Shown piece by piece: positions 1 through 8,223 of a stretch of 64,000 nucleotides of DNA. The position numbers were made by a program, and so were the translations under genes. Position 1 is the first letter of the stretch. Each line of letters opens with the position of its first letter. The notes under the pieces were generated by a model, which saw only the letters and a list, made by a program, of their open reading frames with translations, did no database searches and was not told the origin of the DNA. The stretch comes from Bradyrhizobium sp. BTAi1 (GTDB lineage Bacteria > Pseudomonadota > Alphaproteobacteria > Rhizobiales > Xanthobacteraceae). The DNA is taken from contig NC_009485.1 of the NCBI RefSeq assembly GCF_000015165.1, positions 1,404,001 to 1,468,000 of the forward strand. Reading direction: 5' to 3'.

Positions 1-46
1 GCATCGGCAGACGGTGAACAGTGGCGCGGCGCAAGGCGGTCGGCAT
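1..46 (-). CDS. 5' end of an unidentified protein, cut by the window edge
   Basis: An ATG at 46 on the minus strand is preceded, 7 bases upstream, by a good Shine-Dalgarno (CAGGAG) and opens a frame that stays open to the window edge (first residues MPTALRRATVHR). Only 15 codons are visible, so no function can be given. The 120 bp between it and the next gene at 167 would hold both divergent promoters. Confidence 0.4.
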   Translation of the reverse strand, partial: MPTALRRATVHRLPM

Positions 47-166
47 CTCGGGAACTCCTGTGTGCTATCCGCCAGACTAGGCAATCACGAGGCCGCGCGC
101 GACGGTGTTGCGCGATGACAGGCATGCTAATGTCGCGGCGCCTGATGTCAGTTCGCCGGGTGATTC

Positions 167-970
167 ATGCCTCTCTGGACCTGCTTTCAATGTGGCGCGC
201 AGTTTCCTGACACGCCCACGCCGCCGTCCGCGTGCAGGATTTGCGACGAGGAGCGCCAGTTCGTGAACTGGAGCGGACAGCGCTTCATCGATCGCGACGA
301 GCTCGCCGCATCGCGCCAGGTCATCTGGCGTGACGATGACGGCGTGACCGGTCTTGGCCTCGATCCGAGCTTTGCGATTGGCCAGCGCGCGCTGCTGATT
401 CCCGAGCCCGACGGCTGCGTGATGTGGGACTGCGTTCCCCTGGCGACGGAGACCGCTGTCGCGCATGTGCGTTCGCGCGGCGGGCTGAAGGCCATCGCGG
501 TCTCGCATCCGCATTTTTATGGCGCGGTAGCCGATTGGAGCGAGGCGTTCGGCGGCATCCCGATCTATCTCCATGGCGACGACAGCGCCTTCGTCACCCG
601 GCCGCATCCCGCGATCGTGCCATGGACGGGCGACAGCTTGCGGATCTCCGACGCCGTCCGGCTCTATCGCACCGGCGGTCATTTCCCCGGCGCCACCGTG
701 CTGCATTGGCGGGAGGGCGCCGAGGGCAAGGGCGTGCTGTTCACCGGCGACATCGCGATGGTCGCGATGGACCGCCGCCACGTCAGCTTCATGTATTCCT
801 ACCCGAACTATATCCCGCTCGGCGCCGCAGCCGTGCGCAGGATCGCCGCAACGATCGGGCCGCTCCCATTCGATCGCATCTACGGCGGGTGGTGGCAGAA
901 GAACATCGCAACGGAAGCGAAGCCCGCCTTCGAGCGGTCTGTCGCGCGCTATCTCGCGGCAATCGCCTGA
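167..970 (+). CDS. Metallo-beta-lactamase-fold protein with N-terminal zinc ribbon
   Basis: A 267-residue soluble protein. The N terminus carries four cysteines spaced as a rubredoxin/zinc-ribbon-like knuckle (C6, C9, C23, C26). It is followed by a metallo-beta-lactamase-type core with H114-P-H116, a Gly-rich H172 motif (GGHFPG) and a conserved Asp at 195 (FTGD), the usual order of metal ligands. The canonical HxHxDH motif is altered: after H116 come Phe-Tyr-Gly, so the Asp-His pair of metal site 2 is missing. This suggests a mononuclear or non-hydrolytic member. The substrate is unknown. The gene stands alone, with ATG at 167 and no strong SD. Confidence 0.8.
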   Translation: MPLWTCFQCGAQFPDTPTPPSACRICDEERQFVNWSGQRFIDRDELAASRQVIWRDDDGVTGLGLDPSFAIGQRALLIPEPDGCVMWDCVPLATETAVAHVRSRGGLKAIAVSHPHFYGAVADWSEAFGGIPIYLHGDDSAFVTRPHPAIVPWTGDSLRISDAVRLYRTGGHFPGATVLHWREGAEGKGVLFTGDIAMVAMDRRHVSFMYSYPNYIPLGAAAVRRIAATIGPLPFDRIYGGWWQKNIATEAKPAFERSVARYLAAIA

Positions 971-1108
971 CGTGGTTCCGTACGTGGTGCTGCACGCGCC
1001 GAGAGTAACGGGGCGTTAGGCACAACCACAACACAATGCGCGTTCAGCTTGCAGTCTGAGATCGTATGGTATCGAAGTATCCTGGTGGACCGGGGTACCT
1101 CAGTGCGA

Positions 1109-2818
1109 ATGCAATTGCTGTTGTCGAAGACCGGCGGGGCTGCGGCCGGCGGCCTCCTGCTGGGACCGGATGCCGTGGCCGCCGCGCGCGAGGCGAGGAC
1201 CGAGGCCGGCCCTCGCGGTATGCGGCGGCTGTGGAGCCTTGTGGCGCTGAGCCTGGTCGTCCTTCTCTCCGTGCCATTCCTGCTGGTCGATGTGCCGCCG
1301 GTGCTCGACTATCCCAACCATCTGGCGCGCCTGTTCGTGCTCGCGCATCCCGAAGACCCCGTGCTGTCGCAGATGTACGGCCCGAACTGGCGCATCCTGC
1401 CCAATCTCGGCATGGACGTGATCGGCGCGGCGCTGCTGCGCGTCACCGACGTCCATGTCGGCGGCCGCCTGCTGCTGGCGCTTGCGCTGTTCGCGCCGCT
1501 GATCGGGGTCGTCGCGTACCATCGCGCCGTCTTCGGCCGGTTCTCGCTCTGGCCGCTGGCGGCGGCGGTCATTGCTTATAATGGCATCTTCCTGCTGGGC
1601 TTCATGAACTTCCAGCTCTCGCTCGGGCTGGCGCTGCTCGGTGCGGCCGGCTGGGTCGTCCTGCGCCGTCGCGCCAACGTCCTCGTGCTCGCCGGGTTCG
1701 GCGCGCTCGCCGCGACCGCGACCTTCCTGTGTCACATTCTCGGACTTGTCTTCTTCGCGGTGCTGGTCGGCGCCGCCGAGACGGACCGGCTGTGGCGGTT
1801 GCGGCGGTCTCCCGACTGCATGCGCGAGCTCGTCGGCGCGGCCGGTGCGCTCGCCTTCGCCATGATCCCATCCCTCGTGTTTTATGCGCTGGGCCCGCTC
1901 AGCGAGCCGGGGGCGCGGCCGGGCCCATGGCTGTGGCAGCAGAAGCTCTGGTGGATCTTTACGCCGTTCATGACCACGAGCACCGGGCTGACGCTGGTCA
2001 CGGCCTGCGCCGTGCTGGCGCTGCTTGTGCTCATCCGCCGCCAACTCGAACTCGCGCCAGGACTGCCGCTGGCGCTCGCGGTCCTGATGCTGGGCTTCGT
2101 CGCGGCCCCTGCCAAGGCGATCAACGGCGTCTATATCGATCTGCGCCTCGCTCTGATGATGGGCTTGTTGCTGTTTGCCGCGCTGCGGCCGCGGCTGAGC
2201 GCGCGCCAGGGTGTCTATGCCGGCCTGCTTCTGGGGGCGCTCACTTTGCTCCGCTGCCTCGATATTGGCGCCGGCTGGATCGATCACCGGCGCGATCTCG
2301 CCGAGCTGCGCGCGGCACTGACGCAGGTCGAACCAGGCAAGCGAGTGCTGGTCGCGAATGGCGAGCTCGACGGGATCGGGGACGCGGACAAGAGGGAGCG
2401 AACCTTGCCAGGGGTGCATCGGATCGACACCCATTTGGCCGCGCTGCTCGTCATCGAACGCCGCGCGTTCTGGCCGCTGCTGTTCGCGAATCCCGCGATG
2501 CAGCCGGTGATTGTTCGACCTCCGTTCGATCGCCTCGCAGAAGCTCTGGGCGAGCCGGTCGAATGGCGATGGCTGGAGCACCCTGATAGCTCTCCAGGGG
2601 CGGATATCCCGACTTATCTGCAGCGCTGGCGCTCCGACTTCGACGCGGTGCTGGTGATCGGTCCGCCGCTCAAGCAGCAGCCGGTCGCCGGGCTGTTGCC
2701 GCTTTCTCGTGGCAGCTATGTCCAGCTCTACCGGATCGAGCGAAGTTCAGATTCGGAGATGACCTCGGACGACGGCAATTTCCGTCCCGGCGCGCGGCGG
2801 ACCGGCTCGAACTCGTGA
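1109..2818 (+). CDS. Polytopic membrane protein of unknown function
   Basis: About 570 residues with roughly ten hydrophobic segments between residue 40 and the middle of the protein. A soluble C-terminal third (from about residue 390) ends in a hydrophilic tail. An early motif, PPVLDYPNH, in the loop after the first membrane span resembles the acidic first loop of GT-C-type integral membrane glycosyltransferases, but I cannot assign it to a named family. The start is uncertain. The frame is open from a TTG at 1049, ATG 1109 is used here, and ATG 1220 (MRRLWSLVAL, directly before the first membrane span) is also plausible. None has a strong SD. Confidence 0.7.
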   Translation: MQLLLSKTGGAAAGGLLLGPDAVAAAREARTEAGPRGMRRLWSLVALSLVVLLSVPFLLVDVPPVLDYPNHLARLFVLAHPEDPVLSQMYGPNWRILPNLGMDVIGAALLRVTDVHVGGRLLLALALFAPLIGVVAYHRAVFGRFSLWPLAAAVIAYNGIFLLGFMNFQLSLGLALLGAAGWVVLRRRANVLVLAGFGALAATATFLCHILGLVFFAVLVGAAETDRLWRLRRSPDCMRELVGAAGALAFAMIPSLVFYALGPLSEPGARPGPWLWQQKLWWIFTPFMTTSTGLTLVTACAVLALLVLIRRQLELAPGLPLALAVLMLGFVAAPAKAINGVYIDLRLALMMGLLLFAALRPRLSARQGVYAGLLLGALTLLRCLDIGAGWIDHRRDLAELRAALTQVEPGKRVLVANGELDGIGDADKRERTLPGVHRIDTHLAALLVIERRAFWPLLFANPAMQPVIVRPPFDRLAEALGEPVEWRWLEHPDSSPGADIPTYLQRWRSDFDAVLVIGPPLKQQPVAGLLPLSRGSYVQLYRIERSSDSEMTSDDGNFRPGARRTGSNS

Positions 2819-2940
2819 TCCGGCGGCCCTGGCCGCGCATGGCTGCGGCCCGCCCGCGTCCACTGATCCCCACAGCCCGGCCGTTCGTTGTCTGCTGATG
2901 AGGGCTCCGCATCGCTGCGGCGCGTCACCAGGAGGGCACG

Positions 2941-3429
2941 ATGCAGATTGTCACGCCGGGGCCCGGGCAGGAATCGGTCTGGGATTATCCGAGGCCGCCG
3001 CGGCTGGAGCGGTGTCCGGCGCGGCTGCGCGTCCTGTTCGCCGGTGCCACGATTGCCGATACGACCGAGGGCTATCGCGTGCTCGAGACCAGCCATCCGC
3101 CGGTCTACTACATCCCGCCGCAGCATGTGGCGATGCCATTGCTGCGTCCCGCTGCAGGGCGATCGTTCTGCGAGTTCAAGGGTATCGCGAGCTATTGGAC
3201 GATCGAGGTCGACGGTCGCGTGTCGGAGCAGGCAGCCTGGAGCTATGAGCAGCCGACCCCGAGTTTCGCCGCGATCACCGCGCATCTTGCCTTCTACGCC
3301 TCGCGGGTCGACGCCTGCTTCGTCGGCGACGAGCACGTTGCGGCGCAAGAGGGCGATTTCTACGGCGGCTGGATCACCGCACGCGTGGTCGGCCCATTCA
3401 AGGGGGCGCCGGGCACGCGGCATTGGTAG
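2941..3429 (+). CDS. DUF427 domain-containing protein
   Basis: A 162-residue protein whose layout matches the DUF427 family: an N-terminal SVWDYPRPPRLE motif, a central ETSHPPVYYIP stretch, and the C-terminal signature with GDFYGGWIT and GPFKG. Family members are small beta-rich proteins of unknown biochemical role, common in actinobacteria and proteobacteria. The ATG follows a near-perfect SD (AGGAGG, 6 bases upstream), so the start is firm. It lies alone between the membrane protein and another small membrane gene on the same strand, with more than 100 bp on each side. Confidence 0.85.
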   Translation: MQIVTPGPGQESVWDYPRPPRLERCPARLRVLFAGATIADTTEGYRVLETSHPPVYYIPPQHVAMPLLRPAAGRSFCEFKGIASYWTIEVDGRVSEQAAWSYEQPTPSFAAITAHLAFYASRVDACFVGDEHVAAQEGDFYGGWITARVVGPFKGAPGTRHW

Positions 3430-3463
3430 ATGATCCGCAGTCCGGTTCTGACCGTATTTGAGA

Positions 3464-3530
3464 GGATGATCGGGAAAACGGACACCGGTCTTTCGCGAAG
3501 ATCACGCTCGGGCAAAGAGACAAGATCTAG
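3464..3530. repeat. Degenerate copy of an intergenic Bradyrhizobium-type repeat
   Basis: This intergenic stretch (GGATGATCGGGAAAACGG ... GATCACGCTCGGGCAAAGAG) resembles the 'gatcatgctc' repeat common between genes in this group, and shares its GATGAT/GATCA ends with the copy at 17767-17860. It is imperfect, and assignment rests on pattern memory only. Confidence 0.35.
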
Positions 3531-3565
3531 ATAGTTCCGCTCGTCACGACGTCGGGGGACATGCC

Positions 3566-4048
3566 ATGCGACGGCTGATGAAGTTCCTGCATACGATGGG
3601 CGCGATCGGCATGATGGGCGCGATGGCCTGCCTGATCGTGCTGCTCGGCCTGATTCCGCAGCCCGCGGTCTCGCTATCGCATTATGCCGAGCTGCGCGCG
3701 GCGATGGGCGCGATCGTGCGCTACGTGTTTTTCCCCTCGCTCGGCCTCACCTTGATCGCGGGGCTGCTCGCGATCGCTGTCAACCGCGCGCTGCACAGCG
3801 CCGGCTGGGCCCTGGCCAAGCTCGCCTCGGGCATTCTCGTTTTCGAATGGGGGTTTGCCGCAGTGCAGGGCCCGATGCAGGAGGCGGCCGAGGAGGCGGC
3901 CCGCGCGGTCGCCGGGCAGATCGACCCGGCGACGCTGCAGCCCAATTTCGGCACCGAGCAGGGCGCGATCTGGGTCATGCTCGCCGTGGCCACGGTGAAC
4001 GTGATCCTGGGCGTCTGGCGACCGCGGTTCACCAACCTGCCGGATTGA
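3566..4048 (+). CDS. Small four-helix membrane protein, function unknown
   Basis: A 160-residue protein with four predicted membrane spans: about residues 10-30, 48-70, 78-100 (less certain) and 132-152. An amphipathic acidic stretch (QEAAEEAARAV) lies between the last two. The organisation recalls CopD or DUF2269-type inner-membrane proteins, but no catalytic or metal-binding motif is clear. The N terminus (MRRLMKFLHTMGAIGMMGAM) fits a non-cleaved signal anchor. It is monocistronic, on the same strand as the DUF427 gene and separated from it by a repeat-like spacer. Confidence 0.7.
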   Translation: MRRLMKFLHTMGAIGMMGAMACLIVLLGLIPQPAVSLSHYAELRAAMGAIVRYVFFPSLGLTLIAGLLAIAVNRALHSAGWALAKLASGILVFEWGFAAVQGPMQEAAEEAARAVAGQIDPATLQPNFGTEQGAIWVMLAVATVNVILGVWRPRFTNLPD

Positions 4049-4207
4049 AGCGCGCGGCGGCAGGCCGTGCGACCTTCCCAATGTCCAAGAGCGGAGGCGC
4101 GCCCGACATCAAGGCGCAGCAGCGCGACGAGATGTGATCGAATGCAGTCACGCGATCCAAGGACGGTGCCGGCCTCGTCATGGCCGGCGCCGTGCCTGGT
4201 GTGCCGC

Positions 4208-4618
4208 TCAAAGCGGCGTCGCGCGCAGCTCGATCGTGACCGGGGTCGCCGTGGGCCTGGTGGCCGGATCGGCCGGCATCTGCAGCACGCGGGCGCGTTG
4301 GCCGGTGGCGAGGTCCGTGACCTTGACGATGCGGCCATTGGAGAATTCCAGCGCGTCGTGATGCTCGGTCGGCTTGTTGAGGTCGACCTGCCGGAAGCGG
4401 GCGAGATGAGCACCGACCTTGCGGCGGAAGAAGAAGCCCTTGATGCGGACGTCGCCCTCGAAGGCGAGTTCGGTGCCTGGGCGCAGGCACATCGCGGTCA
4501 GTGGGTCGTCCTGGGTGCAGAAGCCGCGGGTCTCCGTGCCGGGAAAGCGACAGGAGACCAGCACGTCGTCGATTTTGGCATCACGGGAAGCAACAGTATG
4601 GAGGCTGTAGTCACACAT
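4208..4618 (-). CDS. Conserved hypothetical protein, 136 aa
   Basis: A soluble 136-residue protein beginning MCDYSLHTVASRDAK, a start I recognise from small conserved proteins of unknown function in rhizobiales. It contains three cysteines (C2, C23, C34) and a C-terminal beta-rich half, and there is no signal peptide. The ATG follows a good SD (CAGGAG, 6 bases upstream). It lies 120 bp downstream of the Mpo1-like membrane gene on the same strand and could be cotranscribed with it. Confidence 0.7.
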   Translation of the reverse strand: MCDYSLHTVASRDAKIDDVLVSCRFPGTETRGFCTQDDPLTAMCLRPGTELAFEGDVRIKGFFFRRKVGAHLARFRQVDLNKPTEHHDALEFSNGRIVKVTDLATGQRARVLQMPADPATRPTATPVTIELRATPL

Positions 4619-4741
4619 GGAAAGCTCCTGAAGGCCGCCAGCACTGAGGCCGAAACGACGCAGCGGAGAAGTTGTTCCATTTTACGACAGCCGGGCAGCC
4701 CACCGCCCGCGGGCCGTGCGGTGGGGGCCGATGCGCGGAGG

Positions 4742-5398
4742 TCAGGTGAGATGCGCGGCTTCCTCGGACTCGCTCTCGTCGGCCGCTGCGCCCCAATGCG
4801 AAGCATCCTTGATGGTCGGATCGATCAACTCGCCACGCAGCAGCGCCAGCGGGGATTTCCAGTACAGCGCGATGTTGTGCAGCGGATCGCTCAGCACCTT
4901 GAAGCCCCAGATCAGTCCGGTGGCGACATCCTGCGTGGCAAACAGCTGGATCATGCGGAACAGACCGCCGCCAATGCCGACGGCGAGCCAGAGCAGGCCG
5001 ACATGGCGGACGAAATCCATGCGGCTCGCCGGCTCGGCGAACAGGCCGAACAGCGTCGGAAACAGGAACAGCGCCACCGGGACCAGGCCCCAGACCGTGA
5101 GCAGCACGATCTTGCGGGTCTGATTGTAGCCGACCTTGACGGCTTCCTTGTAGTCGTTGGTGACGTCGTTGACGTGGTCGTAGCCGTTCGGCTCGAAGAA
5201 GAAATGACCGGTCTGGCGCGTCAGCATCGCGAGCCATCCGACCAGCCCGGCCATTGCCGGATCTTTGAACAGCAGCGCGTAGCAGACGAGGAAGATGACC
5301 GCGCTGATCAGATGCAGCGTCTGATTGATCCGGCTCTGATGATAGTAGCGGTAGTCGTCGAAGCGCTGCGTCTGCAGCGTCTTGTAGTAGCCCGACAT
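4742..5398 (-). CDS. Mpo1/DUF962-like integral membrane protein
   Basis: A 218-residue protein with four or five membrane spans. The N-terminal block YRYYHQSRINQTLHLISA and the following RQTGHFFFEP hold conserved histidines near residues 20, 29 and 65. That spacing recalls the DUF962/Mpo1 family, in which histidines bind iron for alpha-oxidation of 2-hydroxy fatty acids (yeast Mpo1). The C-terminal tail is hydrophilic and acidic. The family call is by motif only; activity is inferred. The gene is preceded by an inverted repeat at 5459-5479 that may be an operator. Confidence 0.6.
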   Translation of the reverse strand: MSGYYKTLQTQRFDDYRYYHQSRINQTLHLISAVIFLVCYALLFKDPAMAGLVGWLAMLTRQTGHFFFEPNGYDHVNDVTNDYKEAVKVGYNQTRKIVLLTVWGLVPVALFLFPTLFGLFAEPASRMDFVRHVGLLWLAVGIGGGLFRMIQLFATQDVATGLIWGFKVLSDPLHNIALYWKSPLALLRGELIDPTIKDASHWGAAADESESEEAAHLT

Positions 5399-5458
5399 GC
5401 GAATCCCCGTGCCGTTGTGGAACGAGACCGAGGCGTAGAGGGCTTCAGTGAAGGTGTC

Positions 5459-5479
5459 GTGACATTATGATGTTGTCAC
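5459..5479. promoter_or_regulatory. Inverted repeat, candidate operator of the Mpo1-like gene
   Basis: Perfect 6-bp arms GTGACA and TGTCAC flank a 9-bp AT-rich spacer, about 60 bp upstream of the Mpo1-like start codon on the minus strand. The size and symmetry suit a dimeric HTH repressor such as a TetR or GntR protein. No regulator gene is adjacent. Confidence 0.4.
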
Positions 5480-5494
5480 AATGAACCTGACCTG

Positions 5495-5530
5495 TCTTGG
5501 ATCCAATCTTGGATCTTGTCTCGGATCCGC
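5495..5530. repeat. Three direct 12-bp repeats
   Basis: Three consecutive 12-bp units (TCTTGGATCCAA, TCTTGGATCTTG, TCTCGGATCCGC), each centred on GGATC, in the spacer upstream of the Mpo1-like gene. They could be iterated binding sites or simple slippage. Confidence 0.6.
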
Positions 5531-5621
5531 CAGCGTCGTTGGTTTGGACCGACGCGCGATGAGCCGGCGCGTCCGCCGCCGGCTGGTCTTGATGTCTGCC
5601 GCAGGATGCGCCCGCTGCGCT

Positions 5622-5635
5622 TTGATCGGGATCAA
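5622..5635. promoter_or_regulatory. Perfect FixK/FNR-type box
   Basis: TTGAT-CGGG-ATCAA matches the FNR/FixK palindrome exactly. It lies 35 bp past the stop codon of the DUF2783 gene and about 230 bp upstream of the Mpo1-like gene, the only gene it could activate leftwards. Regulation would require a long leader, so relevance is uncertain. Confidence 0.45.
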
Positions 5636-5669
5636 ATCAGCGGGGCGATGGGGCCGATGGCGAACTGCC

Positions 5670-5864
5670 TCAGCCGCCCGGCGCGCGCGCCAGGCGGATC
5701 GCCTCGCTCAGAATTGTGCGGTCGCCGATATGGTTGGCGAGCAGCAGCACCAGCCGTGCATTCATGCGCAAGGCGTCCTCCTCGCTGAGGTCGCGCTGGC
5801 CACCGATCAGCTCGGCATAGAAGCCGTCGGGATCGCTGATATTCGGAGTGAGTGTCAGGCTCAT
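5670..5864 (-). CDS. DUF2783 family small protein
   Basis: A 64-residue protein (MSLTLTPNISDPDGFYAE...) with the hallmarks of DUF2783: DPDGFYAELI, a conserved ALRMNARLVLLLANHIGD helix and a C-terminal ILSEAIRLA. Family members are nearly always encoded beside FAD-dependent aromatic monooxygenases, as here. Its start codon overlaps the stop of the monooxygenase by four bases (ATGA), a sign of translational coupling. Its role is unknown; a structural or stabilising partner of the monooxygenase is a fair inference. Confidence 0.85.
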   Translation of the reverse strand: MSLTLTPNISDPDGFYAELIGGQRDLSEEDALRMNARLVLLLANHIGDRTILSEAIRLARAPGG

Positions 5865-7498
5865 GCCGCAAGCTCCTGCTGGACCGCGCCGTCCTTGCCG
5901 CAGGCGCGCCGGATCGACTCGGCGATCGCGGTCTCGTCGAATTGCGGAAAACGGGCGGTGGCATATTGATCGGGACGGAACACATAGGTCGGGGGTGACG
6001 AGGCGCCGTAGCGCTCGGCGAGCAGGCCCTTGGCATCGGCGATATCCCGGCCGACGACGATCACGCGCGCGGCGATGCCGTCCACCCGGACTTCGTCGGC
6101 GGACACGGAGCTGTCGAACGTCAGTACGGTGAAGCCCGAGCCGAGGCAGTTCAGCAGCCAGCCGGGCTGGCCGGCGATGATGACCGGCGCATCCGCCGCA
6201 TTGGTGCCCGGCGTCATCGGCCCGGCAAGGCTCGTGCGATCGGGGGTGTTCAGCGATGAGGCGACATAGGGCGTCGGCGTCGACAGCCGGCCACTATTGA
6301 CCAGCGGCCGGGCGAAGGCGTGATGCTGCGCGAGGTCGAGCACGGCGTCGCGGAAGTGCCGGCTCAGCCGTGTCTTGGGCGTGATGAAGTCGGTGGCCCG
6401 CGTCGAGTTCAGGATGTTGTCGTCGGCAGCATACGCGCGCTCCTCGTGATAGCTGTCGACGAGGCTCTCGGGCGCCTCGCCACGTAGCACCAGCGCGAGT
6501 TTCCAGGCGAGGTTGTCGATATCCTGCACACCGGTATTGGCGCCACGGGCGCCGAACGGCGACACCTGATGCGCGGCGTCGCCGGCGAACAGCACGCGTC
6601 CCCTGCGGAACTGATCGATCCGGCGGCAGGCGAACTGATAGATCGAGACCCATTCCAGCTCGAAATCGGTGCTCTCGCCGAGCATGGCCCGAATACGCGG
6701 GATCACGCGTTCGGGCTTCTTCTCCTCGTCCGGATCGGCGTCCCAGCCGAGCTGAAAGTCGATCCGCCAGATGTTGTCGGACTGCCGATGCAGCAGCACC
6801 GACTGTCCCGGATGGAACGGCGGGTCGAACCAGAACCAGCGCTCGGTCGGGAAATCCGCCTTCATCCGGACGTCCGCGATCAGGAAGCGGTCCTGGAAGA
6901 ACTGCCCTTTGAACTCGGAGCCTACCATGCGGCGCGTGTCGGAATTGGCGCCGTCACAGGCGATCACCCATTGCGCCTCCATGGTGAAGATGCCGTCGGG
7001 CGTCTCCACGGCAAGGTCAGCGTGATCATCGAACTGCTTCAGGCTCACCAGCCGGTGCTTCCAGCGCAGATCCACCAGCGGGCTTTTCGTGCAGGCGTCG
7101 ACCAGAATCTCTTCGAGATGATATTGCTGCAGGTTGATCATCGCCGGCCAGCGATGGCCGGGTTCGGGCAGCAGGTCGAACTGATAGGACAGCTGGTCGC
7201 GAAAGAACACCTTGCCGATGTTCCAGCTCACGCCCTTCTCGACCATCGCGGCGGCGCAGCCGAGCCGGTCCCAGATCTCCAGCGGGCGCTTGGCGTAGCA
7301 CACGGCGCGGGAGCCGATGCTGACAGTGTCGTTGTCGTCGAGCACGACCACCGGCTGGCCGCGCGCGGCGAGGTCGAGCGCTGCGGTCAGGCCGATCGGG
7401 CCGGCGCCGATCACGACGACCGGGTGCCGCCGGGTCGTGCCGCTGCGCTGCTCGGCCGAGCATGCATAGTGAAATCGCGGATAGACATAGTTGCTCAT
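5861..7498 (-). CDS. FAD-dependent aromatic-ring monooxygenase (MhpA/UbiH class)
   Basis: A 545-residue group A flavoprotein monooxygenase. The N terminus has the Rossmann FAD motif GAGPIG (31-36). A central DGANSDTRRMVG matches the DG motif, and RVLFAGDAAHQVSPFGARGANTG is the second FAD-ribityl (GD) motif. The C-terminal ~130 residues fit the thioredoxin-like domain of phenol/3-hydroxyphenylpropionate hydroxylases. It should hydroxylate an aromatic substrate using NAD(P)H and O2, but the substrate is not readable. Upstream on the same strand is a VOC protein and downstream is DUF2783, giving a three-gene catabolic unit divergent from marR. Confidence 0.88.
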   Translation of the reverse strand: MSNYVYPRFHYACSAEQRSGTTRRHPVVVIGAGPIGLTAALDLAARGQPVVVLDDNDTVSIGSRAVCYAKRPLEIWDRLGCAAAMVEKGVSWNIGKVFFRDQLSYQFDLLPEPGHRWPAMINLQQYHLEEILVDACTKSPLVDLRWKHRLVSLKQFDDHADLAVETPDGIFTMEAQWVIACDGANSDTRRMVGSEFKGQFFQDRFLIADVRMKADFPTERWFWFDPPFHPGQSVLLHRQSDNIWRIDFQLGWDADPDEEKKPERVIPRIRAMLGESTDFELEWVSIYQFACRRIDQFRRGRVLFAGDAAHQVSPFGARGANTGVQDIDNLAWKLALVLRGEAPESLVDSYHEERAYAADDNILNSTRATDFITPKTRLSRHFRDAVLDLAQHHAFARPLVNSGRLSTPTPYVASSLNTPDRTSLAGPMTPGTNAADAPVIIAGQPGWLLNCLGSGFTVLTFDSSVSADEVRVDGIAARVIVVGRDIADAKGLLAERYGASSPPTYVFRPDQYATARFPQFDETAIAESIRRACGKDGAVQQELAA

Positions 7499-7549
7499 GG
7501 CTGTCTCGCCTTGCGCGTTGCGGTCGGGACTGTGGAGACGGGTGTTCGC

Positions 7550-8092
7550 TCAGTCGACGCCAGCGAATTCCTTCTCGTGCATCCAGGCGGTGTGCCGCGG
7601 CGGCCTCTTGGTCGTGGCCCATTCGTCGACCATGGCATGGGCGACGGACTTCATCCGCGCGATCTGCTCGGGCGTGGCGGTCCAGGCCGCGATCTCCAGA
7701 CGGTGGCCGCTGGGATCATGGAAATAGATCGACTTGAAGATGGTGTGATCGGTGATGCCGACGACGTCGAGGCCGGCCGCCTCGGCGCGTGCCTTGGCCT
7801 CCTCCAGTTCCTCCAGGTCCTTCACCTGGAAGGCGATGTGCTGGGTCCATTCAGGGGTGTTCGGATCGCGCCCCATCGGCGGCGAATTCGGCAGCTCGAA
7901 AAAGGCCAGGATGTTGCCGTTTCCGGCATCGAGGAAGATGTGCATGTAGGGATCCGGCGCCTTGGTCGAGGGCACGCGGTCCTCGGCGATGGCGCCGAGC
8001 AGGTCCATATTGAGGACCTTCTTGTAAAATTCGACGGTGGCCTTGGCGTCGACGCAGCGATAGGCGACGTGATGGATCTTCTCGATCTGCAT
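7550..8092 (-). CDS. VOC-superfamily (glyoxalase/extradiol dioxygenase-like) protein
   Basis: A 180-residue protein of the vicinal-oxygen-chelate fold with paired beta-alpha-beta modules. It has an N-terminal IEKIHHVAYRC (candidate metal ligand at H7 or H8), a second histidine in TQHIAFQV at the start of module two, and a Glu in the final HDPSGHRLEIAAW. The set of two His and one Glu suggests a metal-dependent enzyme such as a ring-cleavage dioxygenase or glyoxalase. The frame is open to 8167, but ATG 8092 has the strong SD (GGAGGAG), so it is taken as the start. It is probably the first gene of the operon with the monooxygenase 51 bp downstream. Confidence 0.85.
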   Translation of the reverse strand: MQIEKIHHVAYRCVDAKATVEFYKKVLNMDLLGAIAEDRVPSTKAPDPYMHIFLDAGNGNILAFFELPNSPPMGRDPNTPEWTQHIAFQVKDLEELEEAKARAEAAGLDVVGITDHTIFKSIYFHDPSGHRLEIAAWTATPEQIARMKSVAHAMVDEWATTKRPPRHTAWMHEKEFAGVD

Positions 8093-8127
8093 GATCTGCT
8101 CCTCCCAATATCGTGGTTGGCAAAATA

Positions 8128-8141
8128 GTAACAGATGATAC
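8128..8141. promoter_or_regulatory. Candidate MarR operator
   Basis: The imperfect palindrome GTAACA-GA-TGATAC (5 of 6 arm positions match) sits 36 bp upstream of the VOC start and 82 bp from marR. It is in the divergent promoter region where MarR proteins usually autoregulate and repress the neighbouring operon. Confidence 0.4.
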
Positions 8142-8153
8142 GATCGTCCGGCT

Positions 8154-8167
8154 TTGATTTGGATCAA
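8154..8167. promoter_or_regulatory. Perfect FixK/FNR-type box in the VOC-marR intergenic region
   Basis: TTGAT-TTGG-ATCAA is an exact palindrome of the FNR/FixK class. Its centre lies about 68 bp upstream of the VOC start and 63 bp upstream of the marR start, a spacing compatible with activation at about -40 of either promoter. It suggests oxygen-linked control of the VOC/monooxygenase operon or of marR. Confidence 0.6.
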
Positions 8168-8223
8168 TCCAGGGAAGATGAGCGGCGAGCGTGGTTGGGT
8201 CAGGAACGCGGGCAGAGGCTGTG

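Noticed and set aside
1100..2581. 493-codon antisense frame over the membrane protein at 1109-2818
   Set aside because: The product is a Gln/Arg/Glu-rich stretch without hydrophobic core, while the plus strand gives a coherent membrane protein.
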